From: Mixophyes australis
Lineage: Eukaryota; Chordata; Amphibia; Anura; Limnodynastidae
Assembly: GCA_036250195.1 (NCBI GenBank)
Contig: JAVHZZ010000015.1
Coordinates: 1,984,001 to 2,048,000, forward strand
Direction: 5' to 3'
Length of the DNA stretch: 64,000 nucleotides
Part shown: positions 1 to 13,800 of the stretch, piece after piece
How the letters are laid out: every line of letters begins with the position of its first letter
Position numbering within the stretch: the stretch's first letter is position 1
Position numbers and translations under genes: made by a program
Notes under the pieces: model-generated
Database searches by the model: none
Seen by the model: only the letters and a program-made list of their open reading frames with translations
Told to the model about the DNA's origin: nothing

Positions 1-1918
1 GATTCATGATTTAATTCATGATTTATGATTCAATTTATGATTCAATTCATGATTCATGATTCAATTCATGATTCATGATTCGATTCATGATTCATGATTC
101 AATTCATGATTCATGATTCATTATTTAATTCATGATTCATGATTCGATTCATGATTCATGATTCAATTCATGATTCATGATTCAATTCATGATTCATAAT
201 TCATGATTAAATTCATGATTCATGATTCAATTCATGATTCATGATTCGATTCATGATTCATGATTCATGATTCATGATTCATGATTCAATTCATAATTCA
301 TGATTCGATTCATGATTCATGATTCAATTCATGATTCATGATATATGATTCAATTCATGAATCAATTCATGATTAATGATTCAATTCATGAATTATGATT
401 CATGATTCTATTCATGATTCATGATTCAATTCATGATTCATGATTCAATTCATGATTCATGATTCATGATTCAATTCATGATTCATGATTTTATTCATGA
501 TTCATGATTTGATTCATGATTCATGATTCAATTCATGAATCATGATTCAGGATTAATGATTCAATTTATGATTCATGATTCATGATTCAATTCATGATTC
601 ATTTCATGATTCATGATTCGAATTATTATTCATGATTCATGATTCATGATTCAATTCATGATTCATTTCATGATTCTTGATTCATTTCATGATTCATGAT
701 TCATGATTCAAATCATGATTCATGTTTCGATTCATGATTCATGATTCGATTCATGATTCATGATTCGATTCATGATTCATGATTCATAATTCATGATTCA
801 ATTCATGATTCATTTCATGATTCATGATTCATTTCATGATTCATGATTTAAATCATGAATAATGATTCATGATTCAATCCATGATTCATGATGCACTTCA
901 TGATTCATGATTTAATTCATGATTCATGATTCAATTCATGTTTCAAGATTCGATTCATGATTCATGATTCAATTCATGATTCATGATTCATAATTCATGA
1001 TTCGATTCATGATTCATGATTCGATTCATGATTCATGATTCATGATTTAATTCATGATTCATGATTCATGATTCAATTCATGATTCATGATTCGATTCAT
1101 GATTCATGATTCAATTCATGATTTATGATTTATGATTCAATTTATGATTGAATTCATGATTCATGATTCATGATTAGATTCATGATTCATGATTCGATTC
1201 ATGATTCATGATTCAATTCATGATTTATGATTTATGATTCAATTTATGATTCAATTCATGATTCATGATTCAATTCATGATTCATGATTCATAATTCGAT
1301 TCATGATTCATGATTCAATTCATGATTCATGATTCATGATTCAATTCATGATTCATGATTCGATTCATGATTCATGATTCAATTCATGATTCATGATTCA
1401 TGATTCAATTCATGAATCATGATTCATGATTCAATTCATGATTCATGATTCAAATTATGATTCATGATTCGATTCATGATTCATGATTCGATTCATGATT
1501 CATGATTCGATTCATGATTCATGATTCAATTCATGATTCATGATTCAATTCATGATTCATGATTCATGATTCATGATTCAATTCATGATTCATGATTCAA
1601 TTCATGATTCATGATGCGATTCATGATTCATGATTCGATTCATGATTCATGATTCAATTCATGATTCATGATTTATGATTCAATTCATGATTCAATTCCT
1701 GATTCATTTCATGATTCATGATTCTATTCATGATTCATGATTCATGATTCAATTCATGATTCATGATTCGATTCATGATTCATGATTAATGATTCGATTC
1801 ATGATTCATGATTCATAATTCATGATTCGATTCATGATTCATTATTCATGATTCATGATTCAATTCATGATTCATGATTCGATTCATGATTCAATTCATG
1901 ATTCATGATTCAATTCAT
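1..1918 (+). repeat. Family A copy 1
   Basis: This is the most complete copy and serves as reference for the family. Landmarks are ATATATG at 341, CAGGATTAATG at 548, CGAATTATT at 619, GCACTTC at 893, ATTGAATTC at 1147 and a GCG-containing variant (ATGCGATTC) at about 1616. The start coordinate is the window edge. The phase of a tandem repeat is arbitrary and was chosen so that position 1 equals the start of each copy. Confidence 0.85.
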
Positions 1919-3784
1919 GATTCATGATTTAATTCATGATTTATGATTCAATTTATGATTCAATTCATGATTCATGATTCAATTCATGATTCATGATTCG
2001 ATTCATGATTCATGATTCAATTCATGATTCATGATTCATTATTTAATTCATGATTCATGATTCGATTCATGATTCATGATTCAATTCATGATTCATGATT
2101 CAATTCATGATTCATAATTCATGATTAAATTCATGATTCATGATTCAATTCATGATTCATGATTCGATTCATGATTCATGATTCATGATTCATGATTCAT
2201 GATTCAATTCATAATTCATGATTCGATTCATGATTCATGATTCAATTCATGATTCATGATATATGATTCAATTCATGAATCAATTCATGATTAATGATTC
2301 AATTCATGAATTATGATTCATGATTCTATTCATGATTCATGATTCAATTCATGATTCATGATTCAATTCATGATTCATGATTCAATTCATGATTCATGAT
2401 TCAATTCATGATTCATGATTCATGATTCAATTCATGATTCATGATTTTATTCATGATTCATGATTTGATTCATGATTCATGATTCAATTCATGAATCATG
2501 ATTCAGGATTAATGATTCAATTTATGATTCATGATTCATGATTCAATTCATGATTCATTTCATGATTCATGATTCGAATTATTATTCATGATTCATGATT
2601 CATGATTCAATTCATGATTCATTTCATGATTCTTGATTCATTTCATGATTCATGATTCATGATTCAAATCATGATTCGTGTTTCGATTCATAATTCATGA
2701 TTCAATTCATGATTCATGATTCAATTCATGATTCATGTTTCGATTCATGATTCATGATTCGATTCATGATTCATGATTCAATTCATGATTCATGATTCAT
2801 AATTCATTATTCGATTCATGATTCGATTCATGATTCATGATTCATGATTTAATTCATGATTCATGATTCATGATTCATGATTCAATTCATGATTCATGAT
2901 TCATAATTCATGATTCGATTCATGATTCATGATTCGATTCATGATTCATGATTCATGATTTAATTCATGATTCATGATTCATGATTCAATTCATGATTCA
3001 TGATTCGATTCATGATTCATGATTCAATTCATGATTTATGATTTATGATTCAATTTATGATTGAATTCATGATTCATGATTCATGATTAGATTCATGATT
3101 CATGATTCGATTCATGATTCATGATTCAATTCATGATTTATGATTTATGATTCAATTTATGATTCAATTCATGATTCATGATTCAATTCATGATTCATGA
3201 TTCATAATTCGATTCATGATTCATGATTCAATTCATGATTCATGATTCAATTCATGATTCATGATTCGATTCATGATTCATGATTCAATTCATGATTCAT
3301 GATTCATGATTCAATTCATGAATCATGATTCATGATTCAATTCATGATTCATGATTCAAATTATGATTCATGATTCGATTCATGATTCATGATTCGATTC
3401 ATGATTCATGATTCGATTCATGATTCATGATTCAATTCATGATTCATGATTCAATTCATGATTCATGATTCATGATTCATGATTCAATTCATGATTCATG
3501 ATTCAATTCATGATTCATGATGCGATTCATGATTCATGATTCGATTCATGATTCATGATTCAATTCATGATTCATGATTTATGATTCAATTCATGATTCA
3601 ATTCCTGATTCATTTCATGATTCATGATTCTATTCATGATTCATGATTCCTGATTCAATTCATGATTCATGATTCGATTCATGATTCATGATTAATGATT
3701 CAATTCATGATTCATGATTCGATTCATGATTCATGATTAATGATTCGATTCATGATTCAATTCATGATTCATGATTCGATTCAT
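1919..3784 (+). repeat. Family A copy 2, chimeric
   Basis: The first 350 bp match copy 1 at an offset of exactly 1918. A 38-bp expansion lies between ATATATG (2259) and CAGGATTAATG (2504). From about 2674 the copy departs from its sisters: it has ATTCGTGTTTCG followed by CATAATTC, as in module B, and lacks the GCACTTC landmark that the other copies have at the corresponding place. Family A order resumes with ATTGAATTC at 3060. Confidence 0.82.
2674..2960 (+). repeat. Module-B type patch inside a family A copy
   Basis: The words ATTCGTGTT, TTCGATTCATAATTC, CATGTTTCG and CATAATTC follow each other here as they do in the module B cores from 10,181 onward, and not as in family A copies 1, 3, 4 and 5. 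CATGTTTCG occurs in both families and would be a natural junction. The simplest reading is gene conversion or an unequal exchange between families; the edges are approximate. Confidence 0.65.
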
Positions 3785-6605
3785 GATTCATGATTTAATT
3801 CATGATTTATGATTCAATTTATGATTCAATTCATGATTCATGATTCAATTCATGATTCATGATTCGATTCATGATTCATGATTCAATTCATGATTCATGA
3901 TTCATTATTTAATTCATGATTCATGATTCGATTCATGATTCATGATTCAATTCATGATTCATGATTCAATTCATGATTCATAATTCATGATTAAATTCAT
4001 GATTCATGATTCAATTCATGATTCATGATTCGATTCATGATTCATGATTCATGATTCATGATTCATGATTCAATTCATAATTCATGATTCGATTCATGAT
4101 TCATGATTCAATTCATGATTCATGATATATGATTCAATTCATGAATCAATTCATGATTAATGATTCAATTCATGAATTATGATTCATGATTCTATTCATG
4201 ATTCATGATTCAATTCATGATTCATGATTCAATTCATGATTCATGATTCAATTCATGATTCATGATTCAATTCATGATTCATGATTCATGATTCAATTCA
4301 TGATTCATGATTCATGATTCAATTCATGATTCATGATTTTATTCATGATTCATGATTTGATTCATGATTCATGATTCAATTCATGAATCATGATTCAGGA
4401 TTAATGATTCAATTTATGATTCATGATTCATGATTCAATTCATGATTCATTTCATGATTCATGATTCGAATTATTATTCATGATTCATGATTCATGATTC
4501 AATTCATGATTCATTTCATGATTCTTGATTCATTTCATGATTCATGATTCATGATTCAAATCATGATTCATGTTTCGATTCATGATTCATGATTCGATTC
4601 ATGATTCATGATTCGATTCATGATTCATGATTCATAATTCATGATTCAATTCATGATTCATTTCATAATTCATGATTCATTTCATGATTCATGATTTAAA
4701 TCATGAATAATGATTCATGATTCAACCCATGATTCATGATGCACTTCATGATTCATGATTTAATTCATGATTCATGATTCAATTCATGTTTCAAGATTCG
4801 ATTCATGATTCATGATTCAATTCATGATTCATGATTCATAATTCATGATTCGATTCATGATTCATGATTCGATTCATGATTCATGATTCATGATTTAATT
4901 CATGATTCATGATTCATGATTCAATTCATGATTCATGATTCGATTCATGATTCATGATTCAATTCATGATTTATGATTTATGATTCAATTTATGATTGAA
5001 TTCATGATTCATGATTCATGATTAGATTCATGATTCATGATTTGATTCATGATTCATGATTCAATTCATGATTTATGATTTATGATTCAATTTATGATTC
5101 AATTCATGATTCATGATTCAATTCATGATTCATGATTCATAATTCGATTCATGATTCATGATTCAATTCATGATTCATGATTCATGATTCAATTCATGAT
5201 TCATGATTCGATTCATGATTCATGATTCAATTCATGATTCATGATTCAATTCATGATTCATGATTCATGATTCATGATTCAATTCATGATTCATGATTCA
5301 ATTCATGATTCATGATGCGATTCATGATTCATGATTCGATTCATGATTCATGATTCGATTCATGATTCATGATTTATGATGCAATTCATGATTCAATTCC
5401 TGATTCATTTCATGATTCATGATTCTATTCATGATTCATGATTCAATTCATGATTCATGATTCGATTCATGATTCATGATTCGATTCATGATTCATGATT
5501 CAATTCATGATTCATGATTCAATTCATGATTCATGATTCGATTCATGATTCATGATTCGATTCATGATTCATGATTCAATTCATGATTCATGATTCATAA
5601 TTCATTATTCGATTCATGATTCATGATTCGATTCATGATTCATGATTCATGATTTAATTCATGATTCATGATTCATGATTCATGATTCAATTCATGATTC
5701 ATGATTCATAATTCATGATTCGATTCATGATTCATGATTCGATTCATGATTCATGATTCATGATTTAATTCATGATTCATGATTCATGATTCAATTCATG
5801 ATTCATGATTCGATTCATGATTCATGATTCAATTCATGATTTATGATTTATGATTCAATTTATGATTGAATTCATGATTCATGATTCATGATTAGATTCA
5901 TGATTCATGATTCGATTCATGATTCATGATTCAATTCATGATTTATGATTTATGATTCAATTTATGATTCAATTCATGATTCATGATTCAATTCATGATT
6001 CATGATTCATAATTCGATTCATGATTCATGATTCAATTCATGATTCATGATTCATGATTCAATTCATGATTCATGATTCGATTCATGATTCATGATTCAA
6101 TTCATGATTCATGATTCATGATTCAATTCATGAATCATGATTCATGATTCAATTCATGATTCATGATTCAAATTATGATTCATGATTCGATTCATGATTC
6201 ATGATTCGATTCATGATTCATGATTCGATTCATGATTCATGATTCAATTCATGATTCATGATTCAATTCATGATTCATGATTCATGATTCATGATTCAAT
6301 TCATGATTCATGATTCAATTCATGATTCATGATGCGATTCATGATTCATGATTCGATTCATGATTCATGATTCAATTCATGATTCATGATTTATGATTCA
6401 ATTCATGATTCAATTCCTGATTCATTTCATGATTCATGATTCTATTCATGATTCATGATTCATGATTCAATTCATGATTCATGATTCGATTCATGATTCA
6501 TGATTAATTATTCGATTCATGATTCATGATTCATAATTCATGATTCGATTCATGATTCATTATTCATGATTCATGATTCAATTCATGATTCATGATTCGA
6601 TTCAT
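3785..6605 (+). repeat. Family A copy 3, enlarged by an internal duplication
   Basis: This copy is 2,821 bp long against about 1.9 kb for its sisters. The excess is explained by a second set of the 3' half landmarks: ATTGAATTC occurs at 4995 and again at 5865, and the CATAATTC words at 4837 and 5707 show the same 870-bp spacing. The landmarks in the first half (ATATATG 4125, CAGGATTAATG 4396, GCACTTC 4741) are single. A rare CCC occurs near 4725 where the other copies have TCC. Confidence 0.85.
4780..6520 (+). repeat. 870-bp tandem duplication within copy 3
   Basis: Landmarks repeat at a spacing of exactly 870 bp (4837/5707 and 4995/5865). Further right the spacing grows to 1,017 bp at the GCG word (5317/6334), so the left copy has lost about 147 bp; the right copy keeps the 469-bp ATTGAATTC-to-GCG distance of copy 1. 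At 5043 the left copy reads TTTG where the right copy at 5913 reads TTCG, a CpG-to-TpG change. The outer limits are estimated. Confidence 0.78.
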
Positions 6606-8573
6606 GATTCATGATTTAATTCATGATTTATGATTCAATTTATGATTCAATTCATGATTCATGATTCAATTCATGATTCATGATTCGATTCATGATTCAT
6701 GATTCAATTCATGATTCATGATTCATTATTTAATTCATGATTCATGATTCGATTCATGATTCATGATTCAATTCATGATTCATGATTCAATTCATGATTC
6801 ATAATTCATGATTAAATTCATGATTCATGATTCAATTCATGATTCATGATTCGATTCATGATTCATGATTCATGATTCATGATTCATGATTCAATTCATA
6901 ATTCATGATTCGATTCATGATTCATGATTCAATTCATGATTCATGATATATGATTCAATTCATGAATCAATTCATGATTAATGATTCAATTCATGAATTA
7001 TGATTCATGATTCTATTCATGATTCATGATTCAATTCATGATTCATGATTCAATTCATGATTCATGATTCAATTCATGATTCATGATTCAATTCATGATT
7101 CATGATTCATGATTCAATTCATGATTCATGATTTTATTCATGATTCATGATTTGATTCATGATTCATGATTCAATTCATGAATCATGATTCAGGATTAAT
7201 GATTCAATTTATGATTCATGATTCATGATTCAATTCATGATTCATTTCATGATTCATGATTCGAATTATTATTCATGATTCATGATTCATGATTCAATTC
7301 ATGATTCATTTCATGATTCTTGATTCATTTCATGATTCATGATTCATGATTCAAATCATGATTCATGTTTCGATTCATGATTCATGATTCGATTCATGAT
7401 TCATGATTCGATTCATGATTCATGATTTATAATTCATGATTCAATTCATGATTCATTTCATGATTCATGATTCATTTCATGATTCATGATTTAAATCATG
7501 AATAATGATTCATGATTCAATCCATGATTCATGATGCACTTCATGATTCATGATTTAATTCATGATTCATGATTCAATTCATGTTTCAAGATTCGATTCA
7601 TGATTCATGATTCAATTAATGATTCATAATTCATGATTCGATTCATGATTCATGATTCGATTCATGATTCATGATTCATGATTTAATTCATGATTCATGA
7701 TTCATGATTCAATTCATGATTCATGATTCGATTCATGATTCATGATTCAATTCATGATTTATGATTTATGATTCAATTTATGATTGAATTCATGATTCAT
7801 GATTCATGATTAGATTCATGATTCATGATTCGATTCATGATTCATGATTCAATTCATGATTTATGATTTATGATTCAATTTATGATTCAATTCATGATTC
7901 ATGATTCAATTCATGATTCATGATTCATAATTCGATTCTTGATTCATGATTCAATTCATGATTCATGATTCATGATTCAATTCATGATTCATGATTCGAT
8001 TCATGATTCATGATTCAATTCATGATTCATGATTCATGATTCAATTCATGAATCATGATTCATGATTCAATTCATGATTCATGATTCAAATTATGATTCA
8101 TGATTCGATTCATGATTCATGATTCGATTCATGATTCATGATTCGATTCATGATTCATGATTCGATTCATGATTCATGATTCAATTCATGATTCATGATT
8201 CAATTCATGATTCATGATTCATGATTCATGATTCAATTCATGATTCATGATTCAATTCATGATTCATGATGCGATTCATGATTCATGATTCGATTCATGA
8301 TTCATGATTCAATTCATGATTCATGATTTATGATTCAATTCATGATTCAATTCCTGATTCATTTCATGATTCATGATTCTATTCATGATTCATGATTCAT
8401 GATTCAATTCATGATTCATGATTCGATTCATGATTCATGATTAATGATTCGATTCATGATTCATGATTCATAATTCATGATTCGATTCATGATTCATTAT
8501 TCATGATTCATGATTCAATTCATGATTCATGATTCGATTCATGATTCAATTCATGATTCATGATTCGATTCAT
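6606..8573 (+). repeat. Family A copy 4
   Basis: Landmarks are ATATATG 6946, CAGGATTAATG 7191, CGAATTATT 7262, GCACTTC 7536 and ATTGAATTC 7783. Distances agree with copy 1 within a few tens of bases, and the copy is 1,968 bp long. Confidence 0.85.
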
Positions 8574-9520
8574 GATTCATGATTTAATTCATGATTTATG
8601 ATTCAATTTATGATTCAATTCATGATTCATGATTCAATTCATGATTCATGATTCGATTCATGATTCATGATTCAATTCATGATTCATGATTCATGATTAA
8701 ATTCATGATTCATGATTCAATTCATGATTCATGATTCGATTCATGATTCATGATTCATGATTCATGATTCATGATTCAATTCATAATTCATGATTCGATT
8801 CATGATTCATGATTCAATTCATGATTCATGATATATGATTCAATTCATGAATCAATTCATGATTAATGATTCAATTCATGAATTATGATTCATGATTCTA
8901 TTCATGATTCATGATTCAATTCATGATTCATGATTCAATTCATGATTCATGATTCAATTCATGATTCATGATTCAATTCATGATTCATGATTCATGATTC
9001 AATTCATGATTCATGATTTTATTCATGATTCATGATTTGATTCATGATTCATGATTCAATTCATGAATCATGATTCAGGATTAATGATTCAATTTATGAT
9101 TCATGATTCATGATTCAATTCATGATTCATTTCATGATCCATGATTCGAATTATTATTCATGATTCATGATTCATGATTCAATTCATGATTCATTTCATG
9201 ATTCTTGATTCATTTCATGATTCATGATTCATGATTCAAATCATGATTCATGTTTCGATTCATGATTCATGATTCGATTCATGATTCATGATTCGATTCA
9301 TGATTCATGATTCATAATTCATGATTCAATTCATGATTCATTTCATGATTCATGATTCATTTCATGATTCATGATTTAAATCATGATTAATGATTCATGA
9401 TTCAATCCATGATTCATGATGCACTTCATGATTCATGATTTAATTCATGATTCATGATTCAATTCATGTTTCAAGATTCGATTCATGATTCATGATTCAA
9501 TTCATGATTCATGATTCATG
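8574..9520 (+). repeat. Family A copy 5, truncated
   Basis: The copy opens normally, then lacks about 83 bp before ATATATG (8831): its start is 1,968 bp after copy 4's start, but this landmark is only 1,885 bp after copy 4's. CAGGATTAATG (9076), CGAATTATT (9147) and GCACTTC (9421) follow at the expected distances. After about 9,520 the expected CATAATTC/ATTGAATTC half is absent and the sequence passes into short, shuffled fragments. This is the right-hand end of the regular family A array. Confidence 0.8.
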
Positions 9521-10130
9521 ATTCATGATTAAATTCATGATTTATGATTCGATTCATGATTTATGATTCGATTCATGATTCAAGATTCGATTCATGATTC
9601 ATGATTCAATTCATGATTCATGATTCATGATTCATGATTCATGATTAAATTCATGATTTATGATTCGATTCATGATTTATGATTCGATTCATGATTCATG
9701 ATTTGATTCATGATTCATGATTCAATTCATGAATCATGATTCAGGATTCATGATTCAAATCATGATTCATGATTCATGATTCAATTCATGATTCATTTCA
9801 TGATTCATGATTCAATTCATGATTAATGATTCATGATTTAATTCATGAATACTGATTCATGATTCAATTCATGATTCATTTCAGGATTCATGATTCATTT
9901 CATGATTCATGATTTAATTCATGAATACTGATTCATGATTCAATTCATGATTCATGATGCACTTCATGATTCATGATTTAATTCATGATTCATGATTCAA
10001 TTCATGTTTCATGATTCAATTCATGATTTATGATTCGATTCATGATTCATGATTCATGATTCGATTCATGATTCATGATTCATGATTCAATTCATGATTC
10101 ATTATTCGATTCATGATTAGATTCATGATT
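9521..10130 (+). repeat. Transition zone with rearranged family A fragments
   Basis: Fragments of family A recur out of order: a CAGGATT word at 9743, GCACTTC again at 9959 (538 bp after 9421) and a locally repeated GAATACTGATTC word near 9847 and 9925. The TTAAATTC plus TTTATGATTCG segment is repeated near 9530 and 9640. This looks like the edge of the family A array, degraded by small duplications and deletions. Confidence 0.65.
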
Positions 10131-10770
10131 CATGATTAATGATTTATGATTCGTTTCATGATTCATGATTCATTTCATGATTCGTGTTTCGATTCATAAT
10201 TCATGATTCAATTCATGATTCATGATTCAATTCATGATTCATGTTTCGATTCATGATTCATGATTCGATTCATGATTCATGATTCAATTCATGATTCATG
10301 ATTCATAATTCATGATTCGATTCATGATTCATAATTCGATTCATGATTTATGATTCATGATTTAATTCATGATTCATGATTCATGATTCATGATTCATGA
10401 TTCAATTCATGATTCATGATTCATAATTCATGATTCGATTCATAATTCATGATTCGATTCATGATTCATGATTCATGATTTAATTCATGATTCATGATTC
10501 ATGATTCAATTCATGATTCATGATTCGATTCATGATTCATGATTCAATTCATGATTTATGATTTATGATTCAATTTATGATTGAATTCATGATTTATGAT
10601 TCATGATTAGATTCATGATTCATGATTCGATTCATGATTCATGATTCAATTCATGATTTATGATTTATGATTCAATTTATGATTCAATTCATGATTCATG
10701 ATTCAATTCATGATTCATGATTCATAATTCGATTCATGATTCATGATTCAATTCATGATTCATGATTCAT
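10131..10770 (+). repeat. First module B core (CGTTTCATG/ATTCGTGTT type)
   Basis: CGTTTCATG followed by TTCGTGTTTCG at 10,181, CATAATTC, and ATTGAATTC at 10,580. The distance from TTCGTG to ATTGAATTC is 399 bp, longer than the 295-347 bp in later copies. No ATATACATG word precedes it, so it is a partial module. Confidence 0.72.
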
Positions 10771-12960
10771 GATTCAATTCATGATTCATGATTCGATTCA
10801 TGATTCATGATTCAATTCATGATTCATGATTCATGATTCAATTCACGATTCATGATTCATGATTCAAATCATGATTCATGATTCAAATTATGATTCATGA
10901 TTCGATTCATGATTCATGATTCGATTCATGATTTATGATTCGATTCATGATTCATGATTCGATTCATGATTCATGATTCAATTCATGATTCATGATTCAT
11001 GATTCATGATTCAATTCATGATTCATGATTCAATTCATGATTCATGATGCGATTCATGATTCATGATTCGATTCATGATTCATGATTCAATTCATGATTC
11101 ATGATTTATGATTCAATTCATGATTCAATTCCTGATTCATTTCATGATTCATGATTCTATTCATGATTCATGATTCATGATTCGATTCATGATTCATGAT
11201 TCGATTCATGATTCATGATTCATAATTCATGATTCAATTCATGATTCATGATTCATGATTCAAGATTCAATTCATGATTCATGATTCAATTCATGATTCA
11301 TGATTCGAGTCATGATTCATAATTCATGATTTATGAATCATGATTCGATTCATGATTCCTGATTCATGATTCAAGTCATGATTCATGATTCGATTCATGA
11401 TTAGATTCATGATTTATAATTCAAATCATGATTCATAATTCGATTCATGATTCAATTCATGATTCATGATTCATTATTTAATTCATGATTCATGATTCGA
11501 TTCTTGATTCATGATTCAATTCATGATTCATGATTCATGATTCAATTCATGATTCATGATTCATGAATCATGATTCAATTCATGATTCATGATTCAATTC
11601 ATGATTCATGATTTATGATTCAATTCATGATTCATGATTCATGATTCAATTCATGATTCATGATTCATGAATCATGATTCAATTCATGATTCATGATTCA
11701 ATTCATGATTCATGATTTATGATTCAATTCATGATTCATGATTCATGATTCGATTCATGAATTATGATTCTATTCATGATTCATGATTCATAATTCATGA
11801 TTCGATTCATGATTCTTGATTCGATTCATGATTCATGATTCATGATTTAATTCATGTTTCATGATTCATGATTCATGATTCGATTCATGATTCATGATTC
11901 AATTCATGATTCATGATTCAATTCATGATTCATGATTCGATTCATGATTCATGATTCGATTCATGATTCATGATTCAATTCATGATTCATGATTTATGAT
12001 TCAATTCATGATTAAATTCATTAATTCATTTCATGATTCATGATTCGATTCATGATTCATGATTCAATTCATGATTCATGATTTATGATTCAATTCATGA
12101 TTCAATTCATGATTCATGATTCGATTCATGAATTATGATTCAATTCATGATTCATGATTCATAATTCATGATTCGATTCATGATTCATGATTTAATTCTT
12201 TATTCATGATTCATGATTCAATTAATGATTCATGATTCATGATCCATGATTCAATTCATGATTCATGATTCAATTCATGATTCATGATTCGATTCATGAT
12301 TCATGATTCGATTCATGATTCATGATTCAATTCATGATTCATGATTTATGATTCAATTCATGATTCAATTCATGATTCATTTCATGATTCATGATTCGAT
12401 TCAATATTCATGATTCATGATTCGATTCATGATTCATGATTCATAATTCATGATTCAATTCATGATTCATGATTCATGATTCAAGATTCAATTCATGATT
12501 CATGATTCAATTCATGATTCATGATTCGATTCATGATTCATAATTCATGATTTATGATTCATGATTCGATTCATGATTCATGATTCAATTCATGATTCAT
12601 GATTCGATTCATGATTCATGATTAGATTCATGATTTATAATTCAAATCATGATTCATGATTCATTATTTAATTCATGATTCGATTCATGATTCATGATTC
12701 AATTCATGATTCATGATTCATTATTTAATTCATGATTCATGATTCAATTCATGATTCATGATTTATGATTCATAATTTAATTCATGATTCATGATTCGAT
12801 TCATGATTCATGATTCCATTCATGATTCATGATTCATGATTCAATTCATGATTCATGATTCATGATTCATTTCATGATTCATGATTCAATTCATGATTCA
12901 TGATTCGATTCATGATTCATGATTCATGATTCATGATTCGATTCATGATTCATGATTCAA
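10771..12960 (+). repeat. Diverged module C-like segment
   Basis: GATCCATG occurs at 12,241, and AATTCAAATCATG followed by TTATTTAATTC near 12,650. These are module C words, but the AATATTTA form of the later copies is here ATTATTTA. The segment has more private variants (for example CATTAATTCATTTC near 12,020 and TTCAATATTCATG near 12,405) than the C copies after 40 kb, so it may be an older or less homogenised copy. Confidence 0.6.
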
Positions 12961-13800
12961 TTCATGATTCATGATTCATGATTCAATTCATGATTCATGA
13001 TTCAATTCATGATTCATGATTCAATTCATGATTCAATTCATGATTCATGATTTGATTCATGATTCATGATTCAATTCATGATTCATGATTCATGATTCAT
13101 GATTCAATTCATGATTCATGATTCATGATTTAATTCATGATTCATGATTCATTATTCAATTCATGATTCATGATTCAATTCATGATTCATGATTCGATTC
13201 ATGATTCATGATTCATGATTCAAGATTCGATTCATGATTCATGATTCATGATTCATGATTCATGATTCAATTCATGATTTATGATTCGATTCATGATTCT
13301 TGATTCAATTCATGATTTATGATTTATAATTCAATTTATGATTCGATTCATGATTCATGATTCAATTCATGATTCATGATTCATGATTCGATTCATGATT
13401 CATGATTCAATTCATGATTCATGATTCAATTCATGATTCATGATTTATGATTCATAATTTAATTCATGATTCATGATTCAATTCATGATTCATGATTCGA
13501 TTCATGATTCATGATTCATGATTCATGATTCAATACATGATTCATGATTCGATTCATGATTCATGATTTAATTCATGATTCATGATTCATGATTCAATTC
13601 ATGATTCATGATTCAATTCTTGATTCATTTCATGATTCATGATTCAATTAATGATTCATGATTCAATTCATGATTCATGATTCAATTCATGATTCATGAT
13701 TTGATTCATGATTCATTATTCAATTCATGAATCATGATTCATGATTCATAATTCAATTCATGATTCATGATTCATGATTCAATTCATGATTCATTTCATG
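12961..13800 (+). repeat. Connecting heptamer/pentamer segment before first module D
   Basis: Ordinary 19- and 26-bp units, with the words CAAGATTCG, TTTATAATTC, CAATACATG and AATCATGATTCATGATTCAT leading up to module D. The same series recurs before the D copies at 21.9, 25.3 and 36.8 kb. Confidence 0.6.

Larger units (their letters stand above)
1..9520 (+). repeat. Family A higher-order repeat array, five tandem copies
   Basis: Five copies of a unit of about 1.9 kb lie head to tail. Each is recognised by rare words in the same order: TTTAATTC then a TTTATG-rich stretch at the start, ATATATG (341, 2259, 4125, 6946, 8831), CAGGATTAATG (548, 2504, 4396, 7191, 9076), CGAATTATT (619, 2575, 4467, 7262, 9147), GCACTTC (893, 4741, 7536, 9421; missing from copy 2) and ATTGAATTC (1147, 3060, 4995, 5865, 7783). 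Offsets between landmarks are consistent (1918, 1866, 2821 and 1885 for ATATATG), so the copies differ by a few discrete indels rather than by general decay. Family A is not seen after about 10 kb, apart from the ATTGAATTC stretch that it shares with module B. Confidence 0.93.

Noticed and set aside
354..8900. Heat-shock elements (TTCnnGAA) in TTCATGAA variants
   Set aside because: TTCATGAA arises from a single T-to-A change and recurs through family A duplication. A third TTC/GAA block in the correct 5-bp phase does not follow, so there is no full element.
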